Source: Eudoraea chungangensis
Lineage (GTDB): Bacteria; Bacteroidota; Bacteroidia; Flavobacteriales; Flavobacteriaceae
NCBI RefSeq assembly: GCF_029360665.1
Contig: NZ_JARDUB010000001.1
Coordinates: 496,001 to 560,000, forward strand
Length of the DNA stretch: 64,000 nt
Direction of reading: 5' to 3'
Shown here: piece by piece, positions 44,004 to 53,486 of the stretch
Numbering within the stretch: position 1 is the first letter of the stretch
Layout of the letters: the number at the start of each line of letters is the position of its first letter
The notes under the pieces: generated by a model
What the model saw: only the letters and a program-made list of their open reading frames with translations
What the model was told of the DNA's origin: nothing
Database searches by the model: none
Position numbers and translations under genes: made by a program

Positions 44004-45944
44004 ATGAATCAAACTTCTCTTCACAAGTTGATGGCAGTACGGGAATTAGAAAGTCTGCCGGTTAAGGATGCCAAAATATTATTCGAGAAAAGGTTTAATT
44101 CAAATCTATCTTTAATCCAGAACCTATATGTAGACCTTTATGGAGAAAGAGCCCTAGAAACGAGCTTTCCACACTTATTAGAACTATTGCCAAAATTATT
44201 TGCTTCAAGACCAACCTCCCTAAAGCAAAGAGACTTAGAGCTCCTTAAAGACTGTGACTGGTACAAGGCAGAAAATATGGTTGGAATGCAACTTTATGTA
44301 GATCGCTTCAATAAGAACCTAAAAGGTTTGCATGAAAAACTACCATATTTTGAAGATCTCGGTGTAAACCTTCTACATATAATGCCAATAAATACCCGGC
44401 CAAAAAATGCAAACGACGGAGGCTACGCAGTGAATAGCTATACAGAAGTTTCCAGGGAATACGGTTCTAAAAAGGATTTACACACCCTAATACAAGAAAT
44501 GCACTCCAGGAAAATGTATCTCATGATGGATTTCGTTGTGAATCATACTTCAGATGAGTTTATTTGGGCGCAAAATGCAAAAAAAGGGCAAGAAAAATAC
44601 CAGTCATTTTATTACATTTTTCCGGATCGGTTAATCCCGGATGCTTATGAAGAATCTCTCCCAGAAGTCTTTCCTGAAACTTCCCCAGGTAACTTTACCT
44701 ACAACAAGGAAATGGATAAATGGGTGATGACCGTGTTTAACAACTATCAGTGGGATTTAAACTATAAAAACCCCCAAGTCTTTATGGCTATGCTAAACAA
44801 TTTAGTTGCGCTTGCCAATTATGGTGTAGATGTCGTTAGGTTTGACGCTTTGGCTTTTTTGTGGAAAAAAATAGGGACGGACTCACAAAATTTACCAGAA
44901 GCCCACAAACTTATAAGTCTCTTTAGAATGTGCCTTCAGACCATTGCGCCAGGGGTTATTTTACTTGCAGAAGCGATTGTTTCGCCCAAAGAAATTGTAA
45001 AATATTTTGGGGAAGATAATAGAAAAGGTAACGAATGTGAAATTGCTTATAATGCCACTTTAATGGCCCTCTTATGGAATTCCGTGGCTACAAAAAAGAC
45101 TTCGCTGCTTTATAATAGTCTGCGCAATTTACCTTCAAAACCTAAGGAGGGAACATGGATTAATTACATTAGATGCCACGATGATATTGGGTTAGGTTTT
45201 GAGGATAAATATATTTATGAGAATGGCTGGGACGCCTTTTTACATAGAAAATTCCTTTTGGAATACTTTTCAAATAAAATAGATTGGTCTCCTGCAAGGG
45301 GCCAAATCTTTATGTATAATCCTAAAAATGGCGATGGGAGAATTACTGGCAGTGCAGCCTCTCTTTTAGGTTTAGAAAAAGGTATTGACGAAAAAAACAC
45401 CCTACTCATTCGCACAGCAATTAAAAAAATCTTATTAATGCATAGCATTATTTTATCCTACGGGGGTATTCCTATGCTCTATGCAGGAGATGAAATAGGG
45501 ACACTTAATGATTATGACTATTTAAAGGATCCGGCAAAAAAGCACGATAGTAGGTGGCTGAACAGACCAAAACAAGATTGGAATATTATTAACACAATTA
45601 GTGAGACAGATACTCCTCAGGCTCAAATATATTATACCCTGCAATCTCTGATTCGAATAAGAAAAGTGAATCCTATTTTTGCGGATAGAAACAATCTTTT
45701 ACTTCATTATAACCCAAATCCCCACTTGATTGTATACGAGCGAACATCCAATAATACAAAAAATGTCCTAGTGGTATGCAATTTTGATGAATGGCCACAA
45801 ATACTTACAACCAATCAGTTGAAGGCCCTTGGTTATTCTACCGAAGAAGGGCTAATAAATCTAATAACTTCAAAAAAATTAGAACTTAAAAGTGCCCTTA
45901 TTGAACTTGAACCATTTGAATATATGTGGCTTGTTCAGTCTTAA
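44004..45944 (+). CDS. Amylosucrase / sucrose hydrolase type GH13 enzyme
   Basis: 646-residue alpha-amylase family protein of the amylosucrase subgroup (GH13_4). The N-terminal helical region (residues 1–90) is typical, then the barrel with M-Q-L-Y-V-D-R-F, H-I-M-P-I-N, D-F-V-V-N-H-T-S near residue 176 (conserved region I), the nucleophile V-V-R-F-D-A near residue 282, the acid Glu in L-L-A-E-A-I near residue 322, and R-C-H-D-D-I-G near residue 391. Uses sucrose either to make alpha-glucan or by hydrolysis. No signal peptide, so cytosolic. Starts immediately after the fructokinase stop, so the two are translationally linked. Confidence 0.9.
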   Translation: MNQTSLHKLMAVRELESLPVKDAKILFEKRFNSNLSLIQNLYVDLYGERALETSFPHLLELLPKLFASRPTSLKQRDLELLKDCDWYKAENMVGMQLYVDRFNKNLKGLHEKLPYFEDLGVNLLHIMPINTRPKNANDGGYAVNSYTEVSREYGSKKDLHTLIQEMHSRKMYLMMDFVVNHTSDEFIWAQNAKKGQEKYQSFYYIFPDRLIPDAYEESLPEVFPETSPGNFTYNKEMDKWVMTVFNNYQWDLNYKNPQVFMAMLNNLVALANYGVDVVRFDALAFLWKKIGTDSQNLPEAHKLISLFRMCLQTIAPGVILLAEAIVSPKEIVKYFGEDNRKGNECEIAYNATLMALLWNSVATKKTSLLYNSLRNLPSKPKEGTWINYIRCHDDIGLGFEDKYIYENGWDAFLHRKFLLEYFSNKIDWSPARGQIFMYNPKNGDGRITGSAASLLGLEKGIDEKNTLLIRTAIKKILLMHSIILSYGGIPMLYAGDEIGTLNDYDYLKDPAKKHDSRWLNRPKQDWNIINTISETDTPQAQIYYTLQSLIRIRKVNPIFADRNNLLLHYNPNPHLIVYERTSNNTKNVLVVCNFDEWPQILTTNQLKALGYSTEEGLINLITSKKLELKSALIELEPFEYMWLVQS

Positions 45945-47077
45945 TTGTATTTTACTTTGCGCAAGACTCTAAAAGACTCTTTTAAAGATTGGTACACCTC
46001 AACATTATACTTTTTAAGAAGAGATTTCGACTTTTCCATATCAATTTTCGCCTCTTCAAAACCATTTAAATAACACAGTAAATGGGTAGCGGGTAAATTT
46101 TTTAAGTCTACTTCATCCATGGGTTTTAATTTGCTTTGGTTTTCCAATTTCTTTAGGAGAGCTCTGTTTGAATTAAAAATATGATGCAGCGTTTTTCTGT
46201 TAAACTGCGGAGGTTCAAATATTAAGTCGCTATGAATCTGATAGGTAGCCTTATTCGAAAATACTATGACTACTTTTTCCAAGGGATAATACTTTAATTC
46301 ATCTCCTAAACCCAGTTTTATATACTCGATAATAGTAAAGGTATTGTCGTTATATTCAATTGCCACCTCATCTAGAGCAGAATAGAAAAGTTTCACTTGC
46401 TCATTAATTAATTCGATATCTACCCTTGAATAAAAAACCTTTTTATAGGTCTTCTTTTCATGTCCAGCCCAGCATAAGACAAATTGTTCCTTAAATACTT
46501 TATAATTGCTTTTTAGGTCTTTATGTCTATGGTTTATAAAATCAATTACCCCGGAAAGTGTTAATTCAATATTATTCCTCGCGTGTTTTTCTATGGTCGC
46601 CACTGTCCGGGAGTTAATATCTTTTAATTCAATATTTACAGCCTTAGGCATACTGATGCTGCCTTCCCTAAAAAAAACAGCACCCCCATAATACTTCCAT
46701 ATATTTCGTTTAAGGGTACATACCTCTTCTGAAGAGCGAATTGTAACAAGACCTACTACCTTCCCTTCAGGTAGATGTGGAAATGGAATATTTTCATATG
46801 AAATTAGTGGTGGGTTTTGTAAATAAGCATTTACCAAGTTTTGAATTTTACTATCATCAAAAAAATCTACCCCGATTATTGCATTGTCATCATCTTCTAC
46901 CCCAATTACAATAAACGAATTATTTCTGGGGTTGCTATTTGCCAGAGCACAAACATGCTTCAGGAATTTTGCTTTCCCGGCTTTTTGTCCAATATCTATG
47001 CTCCTTTTCTTGTCATAAAAACTATTCTCATCATTATGCGCTAAAAGGTTTTTGACCAAAAGCCGTTTATTAATCAT
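45941..47077 (-). CDS. AlbA_2 (Schlafen-type) ATP-binding domain protein
   Basis: 378 residues. The N-terminal AlbA_2 domain is seen: K-F-L-K-H-V-C-A-L-A-N-S near residue 37, F-I-V-I-G-V-E-D near residue 55 and I-G-V-D-F near residue 68. Such proteins were first annotated as putative DNA-binding or transcriptional regulators and may also act on RNA. The C-terminal 200 residues match no family I recognise. Its start overlaps the stop of the upstream short-chain dehydrogenase gene (ATGA), which argues for coexpression. The stop overlaps the converging amylosucrase gene by 4 bases. Confidence 0.75.
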   Translation of the reverse strand: MINKRLLVKNLLAHNDENSFYDKKRSIDIGQKAGKAKFLKHVCALANSNPRNNSFIVIGVEDDDNAIIGVDFFDDSKIQNLVNAYLQNPPLISYENIPFPHLPEGKVVGLVTIRSSEEVCTLKRNIWKYYGGAVFFREGSISMPKAVNIELKDINSRTVATIEKHARNNIELTLSGVIDFINHRHKDLKSNYKVFKEQFVLCWAGHEKKTYKKVFYSRVDIELINEQVKLFYSALDEVAIEYNDNTFTIIEYIKLGLGDELKYYPLEKVVIVFSNKATYQIHSDLIFEPPQFNRKTLHHIFNSNRALLKKLENQSKLKPMDEVDLKNLPATHLLCYLNGFEEAKIDMEKSKSLLKKYNVEVYQSLKESFRVLRKVKYN

Positions 47078-47835
47078 GTAATTTTATTAATAATGGTACT
47101 ACTAGCCTGCGCTGTTGGCATAACCACCAAATCTGCAATATTCACATGGGCCGGCCTTGTTATAGCAAAGTGTATTATCTCAGCAATATCGGTTGCTTGC
47201 AAGGGGGAAAAACCTTGATATACTTTTTTTGCCCTCTCCCTATCTCCTTTAAATCGAACATCGCTAAATTCGGTTTCTACCAACCCAGGATTTATAGCCC
47301 CCACTCTAATCCCGGAATAGGGATTCAAGTCAATTCTCATAGCCTTATTTATTGCGTCAACTGCGTACTTGCTTGCACAATAAACGTTTCCTTTTGGGTA
47401 CACTTCTTTTCCTGCCGTAGATCCAATATTAATTATTTGGCCAGAATTATTATTTATCATTTCTGGAAGAATCGCTTTTGTAACATACAGCAGCCCTTTT
47501 ACATTGATATCGAGCATAGCTTCCCAATCATCTATTCTAGCCTGGTCGAAGGTCTCCATACCATGCGCATTTCCCGCATTATTTATAAGAATATCAATCC
47601 GCGAAAAATCTTCAGGAATACTGCTTATGGCAACATTGACTTCCTCCCGATTTCTTATATCAAAAGTCAGAGTTGTAACCTCAGTATAGGTAGACAATTC
47701 ATTCTTTAATAGCTCTAATCTTTCTTTTCTCCTTCCGCACAGCACCAGTCTAATATCATTTTTGGCAAATAATTGTGCCGTCGCCCTACCTATTCCACTA
47801 GTAGATCCTGTTATTAAAGCAGTTTTTTTTGTCAT
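47074..47835 (-). CDS. Short-chain dehydrogenase, YdfG-like
   Basis: 253-residue NADP-type SDR. Cofactor motif T-G-S-T-S-G-I-G at residues 9–16, Arg in G-R-R-K-E for NADP preference, N-N-A-G near residue 84, and the catalytic pair in Y-C-A-S-K near residue 151 and 155. Resembles the 3-hydroxy acid / serine dehydrogenase YdfG group, but substrate range in this family is wide. Ends in ATGA overlapping the AlbA_2 gene; the aldo/keto reductase gene ends 14 bases upstream. Confidence 0.88.
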   Translation of the reverse strand: MTKKTALITGSTSGIGRATAQLFAKNDIRLVLCGRRKERLELLKNELSTYTEVTTLTFDIRNREEVNVAISSIPEDFSRIDILINNAGNAHGMETFDQARIDDWEAMLDINVKGLLYVTKAILPEMINNNSGQIINIGSTAGKEVYPKGNVYCASKYAVDAINKAMRIDLNPYSGIRVGAINPGLVETEFSDVRFKGDRERAKKVYQGFSPLQATDIAEIIHFAITRPAHVNIADLVVMPTAQASSTIINKIT

Positions 47836-47849
47836 TTTGAATAATTAAT

Positions 47850-48725
47850 TTACGGTACTTCATGCCCTTGGGAGGCTGTTAATAGGCTAAACCAATCTTC
47901 CGTATCTAGATCAATGTTCTGCGCCATTATTGAATCTCCTAATCTTATCTTGTTTGCTGTCCCAACAACTGGTATAACTTTAGCTGGATGTTTTAAAACC
48001 CAGGCTAATAATATTTGTGAAGAACTCGCCTCATACTTCTCCTGAAGTTCCAACATAACCTCATTTATTCTTTTCTGTCTTTTATCATTCTCTCTAAAGA
48101 AATTTCCTAAAGGACTCCAAGCCATAGCCATGCGATTATTAATAATGCAGTCGTCAAAAGTTCCGTCGTACATAACCTGCGCAGAATTTAAAGAAAATTC
48201 AACTTGATTTGCCTGTACGCTTATGGCTTTCTCCAAGAGACCGATTTGACTGGGACTAAAATTAGAAACTCCGAATTGTCTTATTTTCCCTTCCTTTTGT
48301 AGTTTTTGGACTGCCTCCGCAATTTCATTCGGTTCCATTAACGGACTAGGTCTGTGCAAAAGATAAAGATCCAAATAATCGGTGTTTAATTTTTGAAGTG
48401 AACGCTCTGCAGACCATACAATATAATCCTTTGAATAATTATAGTGTTTTACTCGATTAGACCTTGCCTTACTTACAAATTGAATCCCACATTTAGAAAT
48501 AAACTGAACTTCATCTCTATTAGTATTACTTTGGAGAAATGCCTTTCCAAAAGCTTCTTCATTTCCATAATCTCCATAAATATCTGCATGATCGAAACTG
48601 GTGATTTCATGCTCTTTGCAAAAATCAATTAAACTACACATTTGCGAAGTGGTGAGCTGTTTCCCCCATTCTCCCCAAGTCATAGTTCCCGAAATTATTT
48701 TTGAATACTCGATGTTGTTTCTCAT
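47850..48725 (-). CDS. Aldo/keto reductase
   Basis: 291-residue NADPH-dependent oxidoreductase. Catalytic residues of the family: Asp/Tyr in F-D-H-A-D-I-Y-G near residue 41, Lys in F-I-S-K-C-G near residue 76, and His in L-Y-L-L-H-R-P near residue 123. Resembles the YdhF group. First gene of a minus-strand set (aldo/keto reductase, short-chain dehydrogenase, AlbA_2 protein), suggesting a small carbonyl-reducing unit; the substrate is unknown. It is divergent from the moxR operon. Confidence 0.9.
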   Translation of the reverse strand: MRNNIEYSKIISGTMTWGEWGKQLTTSQMCSLIDFCKEHEITSFDHADIYGDYGNEEAFGKAFLQSNTNRDEVQFISKCGIQFVSKARSNRVKHYNYSKDYIVWSAERSLQKLNTDYLDLYLLHRPSPLMEPNEIAEAVQKLQKEGKIRQFGVSNFSPSQIGLLEKAISVQANQVEFSLNSAQVMYDGTFDDCIINNRMAMAWSPLGNFFRENDKRQKRINEVMLELQEKYEASSSQILLAWVLKHPAKVIPVVGTANKIRLGDSIMAQNIDLDTEDWFSLLTASQGHEVP

Positions 48726-48881
48726 AAGCTTGTGAATTTAGCAAATAAATCCCTTAAATACTTCATAAAACTAAGGGTTTTGCCCTTTTTTTAACCAATC
48801 ATTAACAGCACTTATCTAAATAAATTTTCAATTTGCGCCATACTTTTTAACCAACTACTTTTAGACCAAAAAATTAACCGT

Positions 48882-49883
48882 ATGAATGAAAATATTACTG
48901 TAGATATTAGTGCAGTGAATGAAAAAATTTCGCAAGAAAGTGCTTTCATTGACTTACTGATTATGGAGATGAATAAAGCGATTGTTGGGCAACAACACAT
49001 GATCGAAAGATTGTTAATTGGACTTTTGGGACAAGGACATATCTTATTGGAAGGTGTACCGGGGCTAGCGAAAACCTTAGCCATTACTTCTTTGTCTAAG
49101 GCAGTAAAAGGGAGTTTTAGTAGAATTCAATTTACCCCAGATCTTTTACCTGCAGACGTTGTTGGAACCATGATTTACAACATGAAGGTTAATGATTTTT
49201 CCATTAAAAAAGGACCCATATTCGCAAATTTTGTGCTTGCTGATGAAATAAATAGAGCTCCGGCAAAGGTGCAATCGGCTTTATTAGAAGCGATGCAGGA
49301 AAAACAAGTAACAATTGGCGATGAGACATTTATTTTGGATAAACCTTTCTTGGTTATGGCCACACAAAACCCCGTGGAACAAGAAGGAACTTATCCATTA
49401 CCTGAAGCACAAGTTGACCGTTTTATGCTTAAAACAGTCATTGACTATCCAAAAATGAATGAAGAACAAATTATCATTCGTCAAAATCTTCAGGGACTTT
49501 CAAAACAAATTAAACCTGTGGTTTCTATAAAACAAATTCTTAGCGCGCAACAAGTAGTTAAGGAAGTGTATATGGATGAAAAAATTGAGAAGTATATCTT
49601 AGATATCGTTTTTGCTACCCGATATCCTGAAAAATATGATTTAGGAGACCTAAAACCCCTAATAAGTTTTGGAGCTTCCCCGCGAGGGAGTATTAACCTA
49701 GCTAATGCAGCCAAGTGTTACGCCTTTATTAAAAGAAGGGGCTATGTGGTTCCAGAAGATGTGAGGGCAGTAGTACATGATGTTTTAAGACATAGGATTG
49801 GAATCACCTACGAGGCAGAAGCCGAAAATGTAACTTCAGAGGAAATAGTTAATAGAATTGTAAACCAAATTGAAGTGCCATAA
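48882..49883 (+). CDS. MoxR-type AAA+ ATPase
   Basis: 333 residues. Walker A is G-V-P-G-L-A-K-T-L near residue 59 and Walker B is V-L-A-D-E-I-N-R-A-P near residue 118, with a sensor segment A-T-Q-N-P-V-E-Q-E-G near residue 163. MoxR ATPases act with DUF58 and von Willebrand factor A proteins in complex assembly or chaperoning. First gene of the eight-gene Bat operon. The leader contains an attenuator-like set of CCCTT/AAGGG repeats at 48751–48787. Confidence 0.95.
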   Translation: MNENITVDISAVNEKISQESAFIDLLIMEMNKAIVGQQHMIERLLIGLLGQGHILLEGVPGLAKTLAITSLSKAVKGSFSRIQFTPDLLPADVVGTMIYNMKVNDFSIKKGPIFANFVLADEINRAPAKVQSALLEAMQEKQVTIGDETFILDKPFLVMATQNPVEQEGTYPLPEAQVDRFMLKTVIDYPKMNEEQIIIRQNLQGLSKQIKPVVSIKQILSAQQVVKEVYMDEKIEKYILDIVFATRYPEKYDLGDLKPLISFGASPRGSINLANAAKCYAFIKRRGYVVPEDVRAVVHDVLRHRIGITYEAEAENVTSEEIVNRIVNQIEVP

Positions 49884-49951
49884 ACGTTCAACCTAAAAAG
49901 TTTAATGCCTTTAGAGGTATAAGCCTAGTCTACATTAAAGCTTGAACCAAA

Positions 49952-50818
49952 ATGGATACCAAAGAATTACTTAAAAGAGTTCGTAAAATTGAGATAAAGA
50001 CTCGCCGTCTTTCTGACCATATCTTTGGTGGAGAGTACCACTCCACTTTTAAGGGTAGAGGTATGACTTTCAGTGAAGTAAGACAATATCAATTTGGCGA
50101 TGATGTAAGAAGCATAGACTGGAACGTTACGGCAAGATATAACGAGCCTTTTGTTAAGGTTTTCGAGGAAGAAAGAGAACTTACTATGATGCTTTTGGTA
50201 GATATTAGTGGATCAGAATTATTTGGAACCTCAAATCGGTTCAAAAATGAAATTATCACTGAAATATCGGCCACTTTAGCATTTTCTGCCTTACAGAACA
50301 ATGACAAAGCTGGTGTAATTCTTTTTTCAGATGAAGTGGAACTGTTTATTCCCCCTAAAAAAGGGAAGAGTCATGTCTTAAGAATCATTAGAGAATTAAT
50401 AGAGTTTACGCCTAAAAGCAGAAAAACTAATATTGCAAATGCGTTGAAATTTTTGACTAATGTGATGAAGAAAAAAGCCATCGTATTTATTTTATCAGAT
50501 TTTATGGCTTTAGACTATGAACAGACTTTAAAAATTACGGGTAAAAAACACGATGTTACCGGCATCAGAGTTTACGATAGCCGAGAAGAGAATATTCCAA
50601 ATTTAGGCGTTGTACAAATGCAGGATGCAGAATCAGGGTCTACAAGATTAGTTAATACACAATCCAAAAAAGTCCGCTCGGCTTACGGACAATATTACAA
50701 AGACAGAGTTAACTATTTTAAAGAAGTCTTTGCTAAATCTGGCTGTGGTGTTATTCACAGTAGGGTTGATGAAAGCTATGTAAAAAAACTATTGGGTTAT
50801 TTTAAACAACGAGGATAA
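49952..50818 (+). CDS. DUF58 domain protein
   Basis: 288 residues. The DUF58 signature D-V-R-S-I-D-W-N-V-T-A-R is near residue 50, followed by a vWA-like fold with D-I-S-G-S near residue 88. Usually partners a MoxR ATPase from the next gene and may deliver its substrates. No signal peptide, so cytosolic or peripheral. 68 bases after moxR and 3 bases before the next gene. Confidence 0.93.
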   Translation: MDTKELLKRVRKIEIKTRRLSDHIFGGEYHSTFKGRGMTFSEVRQYQFGDDVRSIDWNVTARYNEPFVKVFEEERELTMMLLVDISGSELFGTSNRFKNEIITEISATLAFSALQNNDKAGVILFSDEVELFIPPKKGKSHVLRIIRELIEFTPKSRKTNIANALKFLTNVMKKKAIVFILSDFMALDYEQTLKITGKKHDVTGIRVYDSREENIPNLGVVQMQDAESGSTRLVNTQSKKVRSAYGQYYKDRVNYFKEVFAKSGCGVIHSRVDESYVKKLLGYFKQRG

Positions 50819-50821
50819 GAC

Positions 50822-52486
50822 TTGAATTTTAGAACTACTAAATATAGCCATAGATTATACGTAAACTCCCTAAAGAGGATTGCCCTTTTAGGAGCTTTAC
50901 TACTTATGGGTATTGGTGTAAACGCGCAGCAGAAACCGGTACTGATTACTTCTATAGATACTACCCAAATTAAAATTGGGGAACAAATATTATATACAGT
51001 CACCGTAGAAACAGATTCTACCTCTGCGGTTCACTTTCCAGAAGGGCAGACTTTTTCTCCTTTAGAAACTGTTGAAGCATTTAAAACGGATACTACGCGA
51101 AAAAAAGACAGAATTACACTTCAAAAAATCTACGCCCTAACCCAATTCGATTCTGGAAATTACAAGCTCCCATCACAACGAATTGAAATCGATGGAGTTC
51201 CCTACTTTACCGACTCGGCTAGTGTACAGGTAGCAACAATTCCAGTGGATACCGTTAATCAAAAAATGTATGACATAAAGCCGCTAGTAAGTGTAGAAAA
51301 AAGCAGTAGTAAACTTTGGCTGTATATTTTATTCGCAATACTCTTCCTAGGACTTATTGGAACAATAATTTATTGGTTTTTTATTAGAAAGAAACCGTTG
51401 ACTGAAGAAGAAATGGTAGCATTACTACCTCCTTATGACAGAGCTCTGATGGAGTTAAAAAGACTAGAAAATTCCAAATATCTCATACAGGATGAGTACA
51501 AAAAATACTATTCAGAGTTAACCGCTATCGTAAGGTCTTACCTGGAAGAAGAAGTAAACATTTATGCCTTAGAAAGTACTACAGATCAATTAATTGAAAA
51601 GTTAGAGCTACTGCAGGAAGCCGGGCAGTTAAATCTAAAGCAAGATACCATTAAACAGTTCGAAAGGATATTGAAATCGGCAGATTTGGTAAAGTTTGCT
51701 CGTTCAAAACCTCCAACCTCAACCGCAGAAAATGACAGGAAATCTGTAGAAGAAATTGTTATAAAAACTAAGGAAGCAATTCCTGAGCCTACGGAGGAGG
51801 AATTAATGCAACAACAAGAATATTTAGAAGAATTAGCCAGAAAAAAGCACAGAAAAAAAGTTCTTTATATCTCTGCTGCCGCAACTATCGCTGTAGTATT
51901 TGTACTCAGTAGCTTGGTGGCTTTTAAAGGACCTAAATTAGTATGGGACACTATTACTATGCATCCATCAAAGAGACTTCTTGAAGGAGAATGGATTTCT
52001 AGTGCCTATGGCTACCCCCCTATTATTCTTGAAACTCCTGAGGTCTTAGTTAGACAAGAGGTTAAATTAGACCCAGAAACAAAGGCAAATATTAAGGAGT
52101 TGCAAGCCTTTATGTTTAATAGTGAGAAAAGTCTTTTAACCATAGGTGCTACCTCCACTACTCTTGCAAAACCGGAAGAACCTGACTTCACAAAAATTGT
52201 AGAGGACTTACTCTCCAATTTCGAAAAACAGGGGGCCAAAAATATCATTACAAAGCAAGAAGAATTTAGCACGAAGACCGGTATAAAAGGGATTAAGGTA
52301 TATGGCAGAGGGAAATTTAAATCTGGAAATTCAAAAGAGCTAGTCAATGGAGAATATACTATCATTCTCTTTGGCGGCAAAGGGTTTCAACAGCAAGTTA
52401 TTTTGGCGTGGAAAGACGGTGATACCTATGCAGAAGAGATTATAGAAAGAATAGTTAATAAGCTTGAAGTAAAAACGGATGCATGA
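50822..52486 (+). CDS. BatD-like / DUF4381-type membrane protein, TTG start
   Basis: 554 residues if begun at the TTG at 50822; that start gives a full signal peptide (ending near V-N-A-Q, residue 36), while the first ATG lies inside it. The exported N-terminal domain is beta-rich (residues 40–160), then one membrane helix (residues 165–187), a cytosolic helical stretch with P-P-Y-D-R-A-L-M-E-L near residue 205, a second helix near residue 350 and a C-terminal domain. Equivalent genes sit between DUF58 and batA in flavobacteria. Its stop overlaps the batA start in ATGATG. Function in the Bat complex is unknown. Confidence 0.85.
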   Translation: MNFRTTKYSHRLYVNSLKRIALLGALLLMGIGVNAQQKPVLITSIDTTQIKIGEQILYTVTVETDSTSAVHFPEGQTFSPLETVEAFKTDTTRKKDRITLQKIYALTQFDSGNYKLPSQRIEIDGVPYFTDSASVQVATIPVDTVNQKMYDIKPLVSVEKSSSKLWLYILFAILFLGLIGTIIYWFFIRKKPLTEEEMVALLPPYDRALMELKRLENSKYLIQDEYKKYYSELTAIVRSYLEEEVNIYALESTTDQLIEKLELLQEAGQLNLKQDTIKQFERILKSADLVKFARSKPPTSTAENDRKSVEEIVIKTKEAIPEPTEEELMQQQEYLEELARKKHRKKVLYISAAATIAVVFVLSSLVAFKGPKLVWDTITMHPSKRLLEGEWISSAYGYPPIILETPEVLVRQEVKLDPETKANIKELQAFMFNSEKSLLTIGATSTTLAKPEEPDFTKIVEDLLSNFEKQGAKNIITKQEEFSTKTGIKGIKVYGRGKFKSGNSKELVNGEYTIILFGGKGFQQQVILAWKDGDTYAEEIIERIVNKLEVKTDA

Positions 52487-53484
52487 TGTTTGAAAATGTA
52501 GAATTTGCAAACCCACAATTTTTTTGGCTGTTATTACTACTGCCATTGGCTATTGCTTGGCATTTTTTCATGCGTAAAGAAGAAAATGCCTCTTTAAAAA
52601 TCCCGAGTATTGATGGCTTTACTACCCAGGACATCTTACCCAAACTTAAACCACTACTTTTTGCCCTTCGTATTTTAGCACTTGCCGCAATAATTGTAGC
52701 AATGGCAAGGCCACAAACCGAAGAGATTTCAACCAGAACTAAAACCACTAAAGGAATAGATATTGTAATTGCTATTGATGTTTCTTCCAGTATGCTGGCA
52801 AGAGATTTAAAACCCAATAGACTTTCTGCCTTAAAAGAAGTGGCTGCAGATTTTATTAGAAAAAGACCAAGTGACAGAATTGGTTTAGTGGCATATGCCG
52901 GCGAGAGTTATACAAAGACTCCTATTACTAGTGATAAGAGTATTGCCTTGAATGCTTTGCAAGAAATCACCTATGGACAATTAACCGATGGGACGGCAAT
53001 TGGCATGGGTCTTGCAACTTCTGTAAACAGACTGAAAGAAAGTAAATCTATAAGTAAAGTAATAATTTTATTAACCGATGGAGTAAACAATTCCGGTTTT
53101 ATTGAACCTAAGACTGCGGCGGATCTTGCTGTTGAATTTGATATTAAAACATACACCATTGGCTTGGGAACTAATGGCAATGCTCTATCACCTGTTGCTT
53201 ACAATGATGATGGCTCCTATAGATATGGTATGAGAGAAGTAGAAATTGATGAAGATCTGCTAAAAGAAATTGCCTCTGTTACCGGAGGGAAATATTTTAG
53301 AGCCACGGATAATGAAAAATTAGAAGCCATTTACGATGAGATTAACAAACTCGAAAAAACAGAAGTTGAAGAGTTTAAATATTATAAATACGAAGAAAAA
53401 TTTAGACCATGGGTCTTATTAGCCGGGGCCTTCTTGTTATTAGAATGGTTTATGCGAAATACACTTTTTAAGAGTTTTATATAA
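52483..53484 (+). CDS. batA: BatA: von Willebrand factor A membrane protein
   Basis: 333 residues with an N-terminal helix (residues 12–30), a second helix near residue 60, a vWA domain with metal-site motif A-I-D-V-S-S-S-M near residue 95 and a C-terminal helix. Bat proteins were named for aerotolerance in Bacteroides fragilis; the actual job may be envelope stress handling. Starts within the ATGATG overlapping the previous stop; batB follows 2 bases after. Confidence 0.93.
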   Translation: MMFENVEFANPQFFWLLLLLPLAIAWHFFMRKEENASLKIPSIDGFTTQDILPKLKPLLFALRILALAAIIVAMARPQTEEISTRTKTTKGIDIVIAIDVSSSMLARDLKPNRLSALKEVAADFIRKRPSDRIGLVAYAGESYTKTPITSDKSIALNALQEITYGQLTDGTAIGMGLATSVNRLKESKSISKVIILLTDGVNNSGFIEPKTAADLAVEFDIKTYTIGLGTNGNALSPVAYNDDGSYRYGMREVEIDEDLLKEIASVTGGKYFRATDNEKLEAIYDEINKLEKTEVEEFKYYKYEEKFRPWVLLAGAFLLLEWFMRNTLFKSFI

Positions 53485-53486
53485 AG

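Noticed and set aside
47146-47709. Long plus-strand open frame (187 codons) opposite the short-chain dehydrogenase
   Set aside because: It lies entirely inside the clearly conserved dehydrogenase gene on the other strand and its translation is Cys/aromatic-rich without a domain; a shadow frame.
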